From NCBI GenBank assembly GCA_016169945.1, contig JADLSH010000191.1, positions 523,501 to 587,500 on the forward strand: a stretch of DNA of 64,000 nucleotides. Direction: 5' to 3'. The notes under the pieces were generated by a model. The model searched no databases. It had not been told where the DNA came from and saw only the letters and a list, made by a program, of their open reading frames with translations. How positions within the stretch are numbered: the first letter of the stretch is position 1; every line of letters starts with the position of its first letter. A program made the translations under genes and the position numbers. This document shows, piece by piece, positions 30,801 through 41,150 of this stretch. This stretch comes from Trachythela sp. YZ-2020. Lineage: Eukaryota; Cnidaria; Anthozoa; Malacalcyonacea; Clavulariidae.

Positions 30801-32099
30801 TGACTTTTAAGACTTATACACCTTGTGTATGTCTTCATAACTGCATTTGTAAGGTAAGTAGATAAACCTAGCTTTATTTCAATTTACCTCGCTCCATTCA
30901 TTTTGTGAAAATTGATAATAATACTTCCAATATTGGATCAAATAAGTTTGAAAGAAGAGAAGGGATACATAACGGTATGCCTTCAATAATATCTTTATTG
31001 GTTCAGTATCACTAAAGGTGGAAATTCAATCTAACATAATTCAACTTTATTTATACTGGATAGCTCCAGCAGTGTTCTAAACTGTTCTGGGCAATCCTTT
31101 ATTGGCCCAGTGTTATGACTTCATGAGAAAACCAGAGTATCTGGAGAAAACTCGCGGTGTTTAGTAGAGTCAAACTGGAAGCACTCTTCTCACATGCGAC
31201 CGAAGTGAAATTATAATCAAACAACTGCATGCTGCAGGAATGAAACCTCATTCCCAGATAAGAATTGCACATGCACTAACCATTGCGCCATCAACACCCT
31301 ATCTCATCTTTGGCCTTGCCCTCTCTATCTTTCCAAAGTGCAACGAAATAGCAGCGGATGAAAATGACAATGTTGAAGTGGACATTGATGATTGTCAAAA
31401 CGCAGAAGACTACGATCATGACTATGATGAAGACGAAGACGACGAAGTTTCCGAAGACAGCTTGCTCACCAAGATCTTGAAGAGAGTCCGCACGTTCTTC
31501 AATCCAGTACGAATTGTGTTGGCCGTGTTATTACTCTGTGGTATTGTTAAAGCAATGATTGGACGTCACGCTATCGCTGTTTCGAAGTTGGGGCTTGGCG
31601 GAGTTCGTATGGGTGAGAAAGTTATTCGAAAAGTTAAGGGAGAGAAGAAAATGCTGACTTATGATGCAGCCATGAATCTTGTTGATACTACAAAGTAGGT
31701 GGACGTTGAAATACACTTATTTATTTTTCTCCTAAAAATATAACAGAAGTTTGAATTATTGCCAACATAGCTAACTTTTAAACTTCTCTTCTTTTTAGCA
31801 ACACAGTGGTCATTTTAAACCACTCCACCCGAGATTTCTTCATCAATATTCTATTCTTTTACTTACTACCAATCATACTACTCCTAAAGACCATCAACTT
31901 TACCAGAGGGCAAGGACTATTCAAGCAACGGCTCGCGCGGTCATCAAGTAGAGATCTGGAGCAAGGCCCTTCGGATGTAGAAAGTGTCTTGTACGAAACA
32001 GTGGCTGCCGCAAAACAAACACCAAACGCCAGGAGAATAATTCCAACGAAAACGCCAAATATGAAAGCCGTACCTAAATTAAAACGAAATAAGAAGTAA
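24891..32099 (+). CDS. HAP2: HAP2/GCS1 gamete fusogen paralogue, 14 exons
   Basis: Exons: 24891-25106, 26048-26188, 26542-26667, 26769-26944, 27500-27668, 27993-28109, 28626-28783, 29218-29260, 29351-29532, 29962-30073, 30205-30340, 30756-30853, 31339-31694, 31799-32099. The phases close exactly, giving 776 residues. A signal peptide is followed by IAKSDLILC and CQKKLIIAQAV..GQ. The HAP2-GCS1 block has CCSC (164-167), YYRGGQGGLC (189-198), YSHC (210-213) and DLWYDV. The stretch TIPNWLKWLVFGG between the first cysteines and the RG motif is hydrophobic and fits the membrane-inserting loop region of the family (inference). An acidic stretch (about 580-600) precedes hydrophobic segments at about 616-632 and 690-706. 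The tail after the second segment is basic and short. Exon 2 ends AAG/GCAAGT, a GC-AG intron; all others are GT-AG. Exons 2, 5, 8, 10, 11 and 12 match the minus-strand paralogue in length. Confidence 0.9.
25208..25601. mobile_element. Foldback element of about 390 bp in HAP2 intron 1
   Basis: CCATTGAACTATA at 25208 pairs with TATAGTTCAATGG near 25589. TTTTGAGTTGAAATACTTAA, CGAACATTGAGCTGTATATG and AAAACTTCAAGACTT all recur inverted at 25427-25530. It has no coding content. Confidence 0.8.
26220..26282 (-). mobile_element. Short SINE 3' fragment
   Basis: GTTTTGAACTGTTTTCTCTGG and AGCTCCAGTAAGAG match the inverse SINE end. The Harbinger-type MITE follows immediately. Confidence 0.5.
26286..26456. 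mobile_element. 171-bp Harbinger-type MITE with TAA duplication
   Basis: Begins AGGTATGTTCACACACAGCG and ends CGCTGTGTGTGAATGTACCT. It is flanked by TAA at 26283-26285 and 26457-26459. Inner arms CGATTTGTCGGGCCGATTT as in 21408-21578. It lies in HAP2 intron 2. Confidence 0.85.
27055..27465. repeat. Dispersed minisatellite, third array
   Basis: About nine units containing AAACATGGCTAGGAAACAAT and GTTTGCCCACCTTCGGG, the inverse of the family at 18270-18610. It lies in intron 4 of the plus-strand HAP2 gene. Confidence 0.9.
27730..27910 (-). mobile_element. SINE, internally deleted
   Basis: GCTGGATAACTCTACCAGTTC, then CTTCTCACATGTGACTGAGG, TGTAGGAATCGAATCCAG (inverse B box) and CAATGCTCTAGTCACTGTG. 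It lies in HAP2 intron 5. Confidence 0.65.
28213..28590 (+). mobile_element. Full SINE followed by a second 3' copy
   Basis: Head GTGGCCCAGTCGTTAGTGC and a weak B box GTGTTTGATTTCTGC, body to CCAATATAAATAATATTGG near 28475. A second body-only copy ends CCAGTATAAATAAGG near 28590. Both lie in HAP2 intron 6. Confidence 0.7.
28910..29130 (+). mobile_element. SINE, diverged
   Basis: GTGGTACAGCGGCTATTTC marks a damaged head. The body has CCGCAGGTTTTCTGCAC, CCTCCTGTAGTAACAC, GAACTGATAGAGATATCC. It lies in HAP2 intron 7. Confidence 0.65.
29545..29925. repeat. GGTA/GGTG/GGCA microsatellite
   Basis: A long compound tetranucleotide array (GGTAGGTA, GGTGGGTG, GCAGGCAG). It starts a few bases after the donor of HAP2 exon 9 and ends about 35 bp before exon 10. 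It is strongly G-rich on the transcribed-sense strand. Confidence 0.9.
31045..31298 (-). mobile_element. SINE, nearly full length
   Basis: TTTATTTATACTGGATAGC, TATCTGGAGAAAACTCGCGG, AAACTGGAAGCACTCTTC, GCTGCAGGAATGAAACC and CATGCACTAACCATTGCGCC. It ends about 40 bp before HAP2 exon 13. Confidence 0.75.
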
Positions 32100-32164
32100 T
32101 TTATATGTTGAAAATTGTATTCAGTGAAGTATGTCGTAAAAACTGTAATCAAATTCAATGTTTC

Positions 32165-32820
32165 TTGTAGTTATCGGAGCTCTCTTGCCCGTCTTACAAT
32201 CTGACATCTATGACGTATGGGTCGGGTCAATCTCGTACCCCGAGCCTGCGATCCTTTGGGAAGAATCTAAAGGCCGGCGCACACGAGAGCTATGTGCTTA
32301 GCAAAATGTCATTCGTGACCTTGGCGCAAGCCAGTTACTCTCGTGTGCGGGCGACTTGTCTAGCGATTTTGGTCATTAGTAGTTGACATGTAAGCCAAAA
32401 ATCAAACATGTTTGATAATTTTGGTCACGAATGATCAAATCCTTCGTGTGTGCGGGGAACGAAAGCACTTTGCTTACGGGTTGTTCTTAAAGTGCATGCG
32501 TCGTTCCTCAAAATAAATAATTCAAGATGGCCGATTCAGAAGACGAACTAGAAGAACAAGAGTTGTTGCTATTCATTCTGCTTTTTTTTGCACACACGAA
32601 GCATTTGATCATTCGTGACCAAAATTATCAAACATGTTTGATTTTTGGCTTACATGTCACGAATGACCAAAATCGCTAGACAAGTCGCCCGCACACGAGA
32701 GCAACTGGCTTGCGCCAATGGTCACGAATGACATTTTGCTAAGCACATAGCTCTCGTGTGCGCCGGCCTTAAGAAGGCTCTGAGATAATCCATAACCGGA
32801 AGCCCGAAATCGTGGCTAAG
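32165..32820. mobile_element. Outer MITE split by a Harbinger-type element
   Basis: Flanks of the inner element read CTCGTACCCCGAGCC on the left and GGCTCTGAGATAATCC on the right. Read together they are one short inverted-repeat element. Outer boundaries are uncertain. Confidence 0.4.
32271..32769. mobile_element. 499-bp Harbinger-type MITE keeping the start of a coding frame
   Basis: Begins AGGCCGGCGCACACGAGAGC and ends with its inverse complement; TAA flanks at 32268-32270 and 32770-32772. The arms pair over about 190 bp. Near 32526 an ATG opens a frame MADSEDELEEQELLLFIL, which resembles the acidic start of Harbinger nuclease genes (from memory). The right arm cuts it off. Confidence 0.75.
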
Positions 32821-34394
32821 ACCACACTGCGCATGCGTTCGTAAGACTCAAAACAAATTCTACAAAATATACTGTTGTTTCGTATATAAACCATGAAAAT
32901 ATATTGTTTTTGGCAGAAAATCTAAATGTTTTTCGTAGTACGTTGCACGAGGAATATAAATACGACAGAGTAAAGAAAATATATTGCAATTTCTCCCTCC
33001 GCGCACAGAAACGCCTGCCACGCAGGCTACATCGAGCCAGGCAAATAACATCGCTCATGCAGCACTTTGATTGGTTTGCTTCATCTGACTGAGTGACTGT
33101 AGCAAATATGCTAAATTTAGTAATTCAGACCCCCAACTGACCGTAGCAAAATGACGCAGGACCACCAGTTGACTGTAGCAAAATTACGTCAAAAATCGCT
33201 ATATTTAAATCGCTCTGCAGCGCGTCTTTTGAAAGATGTTTCGAGCATTTGAGTGATTTCCCTAAAAACGGGCGTTGTTTGCGGGCAAAAATCGGGTGAA
33301 GCCGTACGTCATTAACTATGAGTAGTCAGCAACATACCGACTAATGAACGAAGTTATCGTGATATTTGAGATAGGAAAATATGGAAAAAATATTTATAGA
33401 ATTATCGCTATCATGGAATCCAATATTAAAATATTTTGCTGAAAAATCTGACTGTAGCATTTGCAACATTGCTACAGTCAAATCCGCCTACTTTTCACTA
33501 TGCTAGCCTTTATTAGGGTAACACTTGGTAACACATAATATATATTACAAAAACTAAAAAACCTGTGGTCCTCCACAACTTACATTCCAAGGTTCATTGC
33601 TCGTATCAGTTCATATTTCCTGTTATTCATCAGTTTGCTCCTAAAGCAAAAGATCCATTGCTAAAAAGTAACTAAACTGGGTCCATTTATAATGCTGGTT
33701 GAAAATATAAGTTAAAATATAAGATGCAGGTTAGGGATCGTACAGGAGGTAGTCATTTTTCATTAATGAGCAGGGCGGTCATCATTTTGATGCTTTCTAT
33801 AGGACAGGGTTACGCAATTTCAGTCCTACTGGTTGACCCATCCAGTCAGGTTAACAAAGATCAGTGGCGCGGCTCGGTTCAGTGGTTTCGTCAGTTTCGA
33901 CCAATAGGAATTGCGATTCATTGTCATGTGACAATTTTCAACCATGGTACGAATTCAAATCAGATGTAACACGAGGCCATATTTTCGTTTGGGCCTTGGG
34001 GCGTCGAGTGACTTGATTTCTTCTTCGACTTTTTGAGCAAAAATGGATAAAGAAATGTTGAATTATCAACCTCAAGAGAGATTTAAAGGTATGTTCACTC
34101 TATTTTATATAAAATGTTCGTATTTCAGGGAGTAAAAGTGCTTGAAATCGGACCTGCAAGTCACTTGGTGTGATGTCGCATACTCGCATTCGTACTTCGT
34201 CCTCGTGTCTTTTCCTGGCATAATGACGCTTAATATAGCACTGCTTTTCGTTATCAGTTGTTTAAATTGGTAAATAAATCTTTAAATAAGGTATTTAGGG
34301 TGTGTTGGAGTTTAATTTGTTTTAATATTTGTCGTTTTAGTGAAAACAAGAAATGTTGAATTCATAACCACGCTGTTCAACGTGGTATTGGTCA
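32820..34394. other. Unassigned stretch, possible first exon at 34043
   Basis: I find no supported gene here. At 34043-34088 an ATG opens MDKEMLNYQPQERFK and ends at AAAG/GTATGT. A possible acceptor TTTTAG at 34335-34340 would continue in frame for 23 codons into the left end of the next element. This could be the truncated start of a gene or a chance frame. At 33080-33500 the words GACTGTAGCAAAAT and CTGTAGCATTTGC recur in both orientations, perhaps an old inverted-repeat element. Confidence 0.25.
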
Positions 34395-37300
34395 TGTATT
34401 CAATCACAAGATGAAACATCCCTGCTGTGAACAAACTCATTGCCATCACTCAAACGTTCCATAATAAGTATAACAATTTCTCTCCTGTCTATAGATATAA
34501 AATAAAATAAAACGATGAATTCTTATAAAAAAATTCATCCACTTCATCTTTTTATACACAAAAGTCTAGAATAATTTAAAATATAACCAAGGAAGGATAT
34601 TTTATACCAACGCTTCACCCCATTAAATAGAGTGAATAATTACACCAAGATATCAAGAACATTGTGTTAAAATCTTAAATTTCTCGGCCGCTATTCTCTA
34701 GAATTTTTTGAAACTTTCATACATTGTACACATCTTGACGTCGGGATGTATTGAATTATATAGTGCGCGCAGTGCTAATAAGGTGTACTTTGAGACAGAA
34801 TATTGGTTATTTTGAAGCCTGCACCGCTTACAATTAACTAACCCTCGGAAAGAGCATATAATTTTGTAGAATATATGTAAGTTTTAAAAAATCCTATAGA
34901 ATTGCGGCTGAGAAAATTATAACTTAACAAATCTTTCTTGACTGCGCGCTGTATTGAATTAGTGATAACTATTAGGAGTGATGGCGTGTAAATATGGTAT
35001 AGTTTGAGACAGAATTTAGGTTATTTTGAAGCCTGCACCACTTGCGATTAACAAACCGTTGGAAAGAGCATATCATTTTGTAGAATATAATTATGTAAGT
35101 TTTAAAAAATCCTATAGAATAGCGGCAGAGAAAATTATAACTTAACAAATGTTTCTTGATCGCGCGCTGTATTGAATTAGTGATAACTATTAGGAGTGAT
35201 GATGCGTAAATATAGTATAGTTTGAGACAGAATTTAGGTTATTTTGAAGCCTGCACCACTTGCGATTAACAAACCGTTGGAAAGAGCATATCATTTTGTA
35301 GAATATATGTAAGTTTTAAAAAATCCTATAGAATAGCGGCGGAGAAAATTATAACTTAACAAATGTTTCTTGATCGCGCGCTGTATTGAATTAGTGATAA
35401 CTATTAGGAGTGATGATGCGTAAATATAGTATAGTTTGAGACAGAATTTTGGTTATTTTGAAGCCTGCACCACTTGCGATTAACAAACCATTGGAAAGAG
35501 CATATCATTTTGTAGAATATAATTATGTAAGTTTTAAAAAGTCGATAGAATGGTGGCTGAGGAAATTATAACTTAACAAATGTTGCTTGACCGCGCGCTG
35601 TATCGAATTAGTGATAACTATTAGAAGTGATGATGCGTAAATATAGTATAGTTTGAGACAGAATTTTGGTTATTTTGAAACCTGCACCACTTGCGATTAA
35701 CAAACCGTTGGAAAGAGCATATCATTTTGTAGAATATATGAAAGTTTTAAAGTCCTATAGAATAGCGGCAGAGAAAATTATAACTTAACAAATGTTTCTT
35801 GATTGCGCGCTGTATTGAATTAGTGATAACTATTAGGAGTGATGATGCGTAAATATAGTATAGTTTGAGACAGAATTGTGGTTATTTTGAAGCCTGCACC
35901 ACTTGCGATTAACAAACCGTTGGAAAGAGCATATCATTTTGTAGAATATAATTATGTAAGTTTTAAAAAATCCTATAGAATAGCGGCAGAGAAAATTATA
36001 ACTTAACAAATGTTTCTTGATCGCGCGCTGTATTGAATTAGTGATAACTATTAGGAGTGATGATGCGTAAATATAGTATAGTTTGAGACAGAATTTAGGT
36101 TATTTTGAAGCCTGCACCACTTGCGATAACAAACCGTTGGAAAGAGCATATCATTTTGTAGAATATAATTATGTAAGTTTTAAAAAGTCCTATAGAATGG
36201 CGGCTGAGAAAATTATAACTTAACAAATGTTGCTTGACGCGCGCTGTATCGAATTAGTGATAACTATTAGGAGTGATGATGCGTAAATATAGTATAGTTT
36301 GAGACAGAATTTAGGTTATTTTGAAGCCTGCACCACTTGCGATTAACAATTAAACCGTTGGAAAGAGCATATCATTTTGTAGAATATATGTAAGTTTTAA
36401 AAAATCCTTGATCGCGCGCTGTATTGAATTAGTGATAACTATTAGGAGTGATGATGCGTAAATATAGTATAGTTTGAGACAGAATTTTGGTTATTCTGAA
36501 GCCTGGACCACTTACGATTAACTAACCGTTGGAAAGAGCATATAATTTAGTAGAATATATGAAGGTTTTAAGAAATCCTGTAGAATAGCGGCGGAGAAAA
36601 TTATAACTTAACACATGTTTCTTGATCGCGTGCTGTATTGAATTAGTGATAACTATTAGGAGTGATGACGCGTAAATATGGTATAGTTTGAGACAGAAAT
36701 TTTGGTTATTTTGAAGCCTGCACCACTTGCGATTAACAAACCGTTGGAAAGAGCATATCATTTTGTAGAATATAATTATGTAAGTTTTAAAAAGTCCTAT
36801 ATAATGGCGGCTGAGAAAATTATAACTTAACAAATGTTGCTTGACCGCGCGCTGTATGGAATAGTGATAACTATTAGGAGTGATGATGCGTAAATATAGT
36901 ATAGTTTGAGACAGAATTTTGGTTATTTTGAAGCCTGCACCAGAGCATATCATTTTGTAGAATATAATTATGTAGAATATAATTAGTTTTAAAAAATCCT
37001 ATTAAATAGCGGCGTAGAAAATGATAATTTAACAAATGGTTCTTGACTGCATGTTGTATTTAATTAGTGTGAACTATTTATGGATGACGACACATTAACA
37101 TAGTACAGTTTCAGACAAAATTTCGATCGTTGTGAAGTTGGCACCACTTACGAGTAACTGACCTTTGGAAAGAGCATGTAAATGTGTGCAATGTATGAAA
37201 GTTTAAAAAAATTCTATAGAATAGCGGCCGAGAAATTTAAGATTTTAAAACAATGTTCTTGATATCTTGGTGTAATTATTCACTCTATTTAATGGGGTGA

Positions 37301-37493
37301 AGCGTTGGTATAAATAGCCTTCCTTGGTTATATTTTAAATTATTTTAGACTTTTGTTTGTAAAAACATGAAGCAAATGAATTCAGATATATTTTATAACT
37401 ATAGAAAGGAGAGAAATTGTTATATTTATTATGGAACGTTTGAGTGATGGTAATGAGTTTGTTCACAGCAGGGGTGTTTTATGATGTGATTGA
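34395..37493. mobile_element. 3.1 kb inverted-repeat element filled with tandem repeats
   Basis: The left arm (about 34398-34735: ATTCAATCACA, CCTGCTGTGAACAAACTC, ACCAACGCTTCACCCC, AGATATCAAGAAC) recurs inverted at about 37187-37490. No protein is encoded. The interior is a tandem array. The outer ends are set by loss of pairing, and I could not fix a target duplication. Confidence 0.75.
34740..37186. repeat. About 215-bp tandem repeat, roughly 11 units
   Basis: Each unit has TTGATCGCGCGCTGTATTG, AGTTTGAGACAGAATTT, AAGCCTGCACCACTTGCG, CCGTTGGAAAGAGCATATC and AATCCTATAGAATAGCGGC. Spacing between the GCCTGCACC words is about 215 bp. The edge units pair with the arms, so the array seems to have grown from the subterminal region. 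Confidence 0.85.
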
Positions 37494-38189
37494 ATCTGTG
37501 ATAAATATGGTGTTGAATATTGTGACGAATGTGTGCGTACTTTCCATCGGTGAATTATTAAGCAGTCAAGGACAGTGGTCAGCTCAAGGATAAAATCGCT
37601 TTGTTGCGTGATTTTTAAAGACCAACTCAAAGACTGGACTGAGGTATGCATAAATATTACATCAAAACTGATGCTATGAACAGCAAATATTTTAACTTGA
37701 CACCATTCTTTCTTTATGGGGCTTCGGTGGTGCAATCCTCAGAGCACATGCCTTTCACCTCTGATATCGTGGGTTTGAGTCCGTAGGGGACAACTTATGA
37801 TAGCTATGTGAAAAAGCTATACTCCGGTTTCCTCCCTTGCTTGCTTGCTTGCTTTAATATCAAGAAATTATGCTATTTCATATTTACTGTAATCTTTGTA
37901 GCTAGCCATTTTCAATGCCCATTATTATATCATTATATCATTTATACAGGGTACTGCATGGTTTATTTGTCCCATACCCAAATTGTTATCATTCATTATG
38001 GTACTTTTGGCAACAACTGATTGGTAAGGTGCAACATGCCTGCAGATTCTATTTTGTGATGGTAGCCAATCTTCGAATGCGGCTAGGCTATGCTGGTGGG
38101 GTAAGCTACAAATGATTTTTGGAGTAGTTAGCCATTTAATTTCAGTCACAGAAACGAGGCTGATAAGGCTTATTAATATGAATTATGAA
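37494..38189. other. Unassigned stretch with a tRNA-like SINE head
   Basis: Mostly no feature. At about 37718-37845 a second SINE type is suggested: GGGGCTTCGGTGGTGCAATC, TTTCACCTCTGATATCG and GTGGGTTTGAGTCCG give A- and B-box-like words, followed by ACTCCGGTTTCCTCCC. Confidence 0.4.
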
Positions 38190-38930
38190 AGTGGTCTATT
38201 TGTTTTGTCTCCCTTGTTCTCTCTCCCTTGTTTTGTCTCTCTCCCTTGTTCTCTCTCCCTTGTTTTGTCTCCCTTGTTCTCTCTCCCTTGTTCTCTCTCC
38301 CTTGTTCTCTCTCCCTTGTTCTCTCTCCCTTGTTCTCTCTCCCTTGTTTTGTCTCCCTTGTTTTGTCTCTCTCCCTTGTTCTCTCTCCCTTGTTCTCTCT
38401 CCCTTGTTCTCTCTCCCTTGTCTTGTCTCCCTTGTTCTCTCTCCCTTGTTTTGTCTCCCGTGTTTTGTCTCCCTTGTTTTGTCTCCCTTGTTGTCTCTCC
38501 CTTGTCTTGTCTCCCTTGTTCTCTCTCCCTTGTTCTCTCTCCCGTGTTTTGTCTCCTGTGTTTTGTCTCCCCTGTTCTGTCTCCCTTGTTTTGTCTCCCT
38601 TGTTTTGTCTCCTCCTTTTCTCTCTCCCTTGTTCTCTCTATGTCTCCTCATCTTCTGCTGTTTCCCTTGTTCTCTCTCCTTGTTCTCTCTCCTTGTTCTC
38701 TCTCCCTTGTTCTCTCTCCACTTGTTCTCTCTCCTGTTGGGTATTCTATTGTCCAACGATTCCTTGTTCTTCTCCCATGAAGGAATTCAAGACTCAACCA
38801 GGAATAACTGAGCCAAACTGTCATTCACTTTTCCAAGTCCCTTCAGGTTGATCTCTCTCTCTCCTTGTTCTCTCTCCCTTGTTCTCTCTCCTGTTCCTCT
38901 CTCCCTTGTTCTCTCTCCTTGTTTTGTCCA
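38190..38930. repeat. CT-rich minisatellite (CTCTCTCCCTTGTT)n
   Basis: Units alternate between CTCTCTCCCTTGTT and TTTTGTCTCCCTTG. The array is pyrimidine-rich on the plus strand, and the long frames on both strands come from the repeat. From about 38740 it mixes with the first units of the 150-bp satellite. Confidence 0.9.
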
Positions 38931-41150
38931 ACCTTGGTTCTCTATCCAATCTCTGTTTGTTTAGCATGACCAGGAATAACTCCAAACTGTCATTCACTTT
39001 TCCAAGTCACTTCAGGTTGATCTTTCTCACTCCTGCAAAATAAACTGGAAAGCTCCTTCCAACCATTGGATCTCCGCTGGCATAGAGCAATCTCTGTTTG
39101 TTTAACCACCAGGAATAACTGAGCCAAACTGTCATTCACTTTTCCAAGTCCCTTCAGGTTGATCTTTCTCGCCGTCCTGCAAAATAAACTGGGAAAGCTC
39201 CTTCCAACCATTGGATCGTCCGCTATGCATAGAGCAATCTCTGTTTGTTTAACACAACCAGGAATAACTGAGCCAAACTGTCATTCACTTTTCCAAGTCA
39301 CTTCAGGTTGATCTTTCTCACTGGTCCTGCAAAATAAACTGGGAAAGCTCCTTCCAACCATTGGATCGCCCGCTATGGCATAGAGCAATCTCTGTTTGTT
39401 TAACACGACCAGGAATAACTGAGCCAAACTGTCATTCACTTTTCCAAGTTACTTCAGGTTGATCTTTCTCGGTCCTGCAAAATAAACTGGGAAAGCTCCT
39501 TCCAACCATTGGATCGTCCGCTATGGCATAGAGCAATCTCTGTTTGTTTAACACGACCAGGAATAACTGAGCCAAACTGTCATTCACTTTTCCAAGTCAC
39601 TTCAGGTTGATCTTTCTCGCGGTCCTGCAAAATAAACTGGGAAAGCTCCTTCCAACCATTGGATCGTCCGCTTGGCATAGAGCAATCTCTGTTTGTTTAA
39701 CACGACCAGGAATAACTGAGCCAAACTGTCATTCACTTTTCCAAGTCACTTCAGGTTGATCTTTCTCCGGTCCTGCAAAATAAACTGGGAAAGCTCCTTC
39801 CAACCATTGGATCGTCCGCTATGGCATAGAGCAATCTCTGTTTGTTTAACACGACCAGGAATAACTGAGCCAAACTGTCATTCACTTTTCCAAGTCACTT
39901 CAGGTTGATCTTTCTCGCCGGTCCTGCAAAATAAACTGGGGAAAGCTCCTTCCAACCATTGGATCGTCCGCTATGGGCATAGAGCAATCTCTGTTTGTTT
40001 AACACGACCAGGAATAACTGAGCCAAACTGTCATTCACTTTTCCAAGTCACTTCAGGTTGATCTTTCGCCGGTCCTGCAAAATAAACTGGGGAAAGCTCC
40101 TTCCAACCATTGGATCGTCCGCTTGGCATAGAGCAATCTCTGTTTGTTTAACACGACCAGGAATAACTGAGCCAAACTGTCATTCACTTTTCCAAGTCAC
40201 TTCAGGTTGATCTTTCTCGCCGGTCCTGCAAAATAAACTGCGGAAAGCTCCTTCCAACCATTGGATCGTCCGCTTGCGGGCATAGAGCAATCTCTGTTTG
40301 TTTAACATGACCAGGAATAACTGAGCCAAACTGTCATTCACTTTTCCAAGTCACTTCAGGTTGATCTTTCTCGCCGGTCCTGCAAAATAAACTGGGGAAA
40401 GCTCCTTCCAACCATTGGATCGTCCGCTTGCGGGCATAGAGCAATCTCTGTTTGTTTAACATGACCAGGAATAACTGAGCCAAACTGTCATTCACTTTTC
40501 CAAGTCACTTCAGGTTGATCTTTCTCACCGGTCCTTCAAAATAAACTGGGGAAAGCTCCTTCCAACCATTGGATCGTCCGCTTGCGGGCATAGAGCAATC
40601 TCTGTTTGTTTAACACGACCAGGAATAACTGAGCCAAACTGTCATTCACTTTTCCAAGTCACTTCAGGTTGATCTTTCTCGCCGGTCCTGCAAAATAAAC
40701 TGGGGAAAGCTCCTTCCAACCATTGGATCGTCCGCTTGCGGGCATAGAGCAATCTCTGTTTGTTTAACACGACCAGGAATAACTGAGCCAAACTGTCATT
40801 CACTTTTCCAAGTCACTTCAGGTTGATCTTTCTCGCCGGTCCTGCAAAATAAACTGCGGAAAGCTCCTTCCAACCATTGGATCGTCCGCTTGCGTGCATA
40901 GAGCAATCTCTGTTTGTTTAACACGACCAGGAATAACTGAGCCAAACTGTCATTCACTTTTCCAAGTCACTTCAGGTTGATCTTTCTCGCCGGTCCTGCA
41001 AAATAAACTGGGGAAAGCTCCTTCCAACCATTGGATCGTCCGCTTGCGGGCATAGAGCAATCTCTGTTTGTTTAACACGACCAGGAATAACTGAGCCAAA
41101 CTGTCATTCACTTTTCCAAGTCACTTCAGGTTGATCTTTCTCACCGGTCC
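38800..41150. repeat. 150-bp satellite, about 15 units
   Basis: Each unit has GAGCAATCTCTGTTTGTTTA, CACGACCAGGAATAACTGAG, TTTTCCAAGTCACTTCAGG, CCTGCAAAATAAACTGG and CCAACCATTGGATCGTCCGC. Length varies slightly around a GCTTGCGGGCATA or GCTATGGCATA joint. The array stops abruptly at CACCGGTCC, where the BEL-like gag fragment begins. Confidence 0.9.

Noticed and set aside
33724..33969. Possible 81-residue protein
   Set aside because: No recognisable domain, no splice context and no paralogue in the window.
38112..38851. Long frames of Leu/Ser/Pro or Arg/Glu/Lys repeats
   Set aside because: Simple translation of the CT-rich minisatellite in several frames and both strands.
38800..41150. CRISPR-like regular repeat array
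   Set aside because: Units are contiguous 150-bp satellite copies without unique spacers, in an animal genome.
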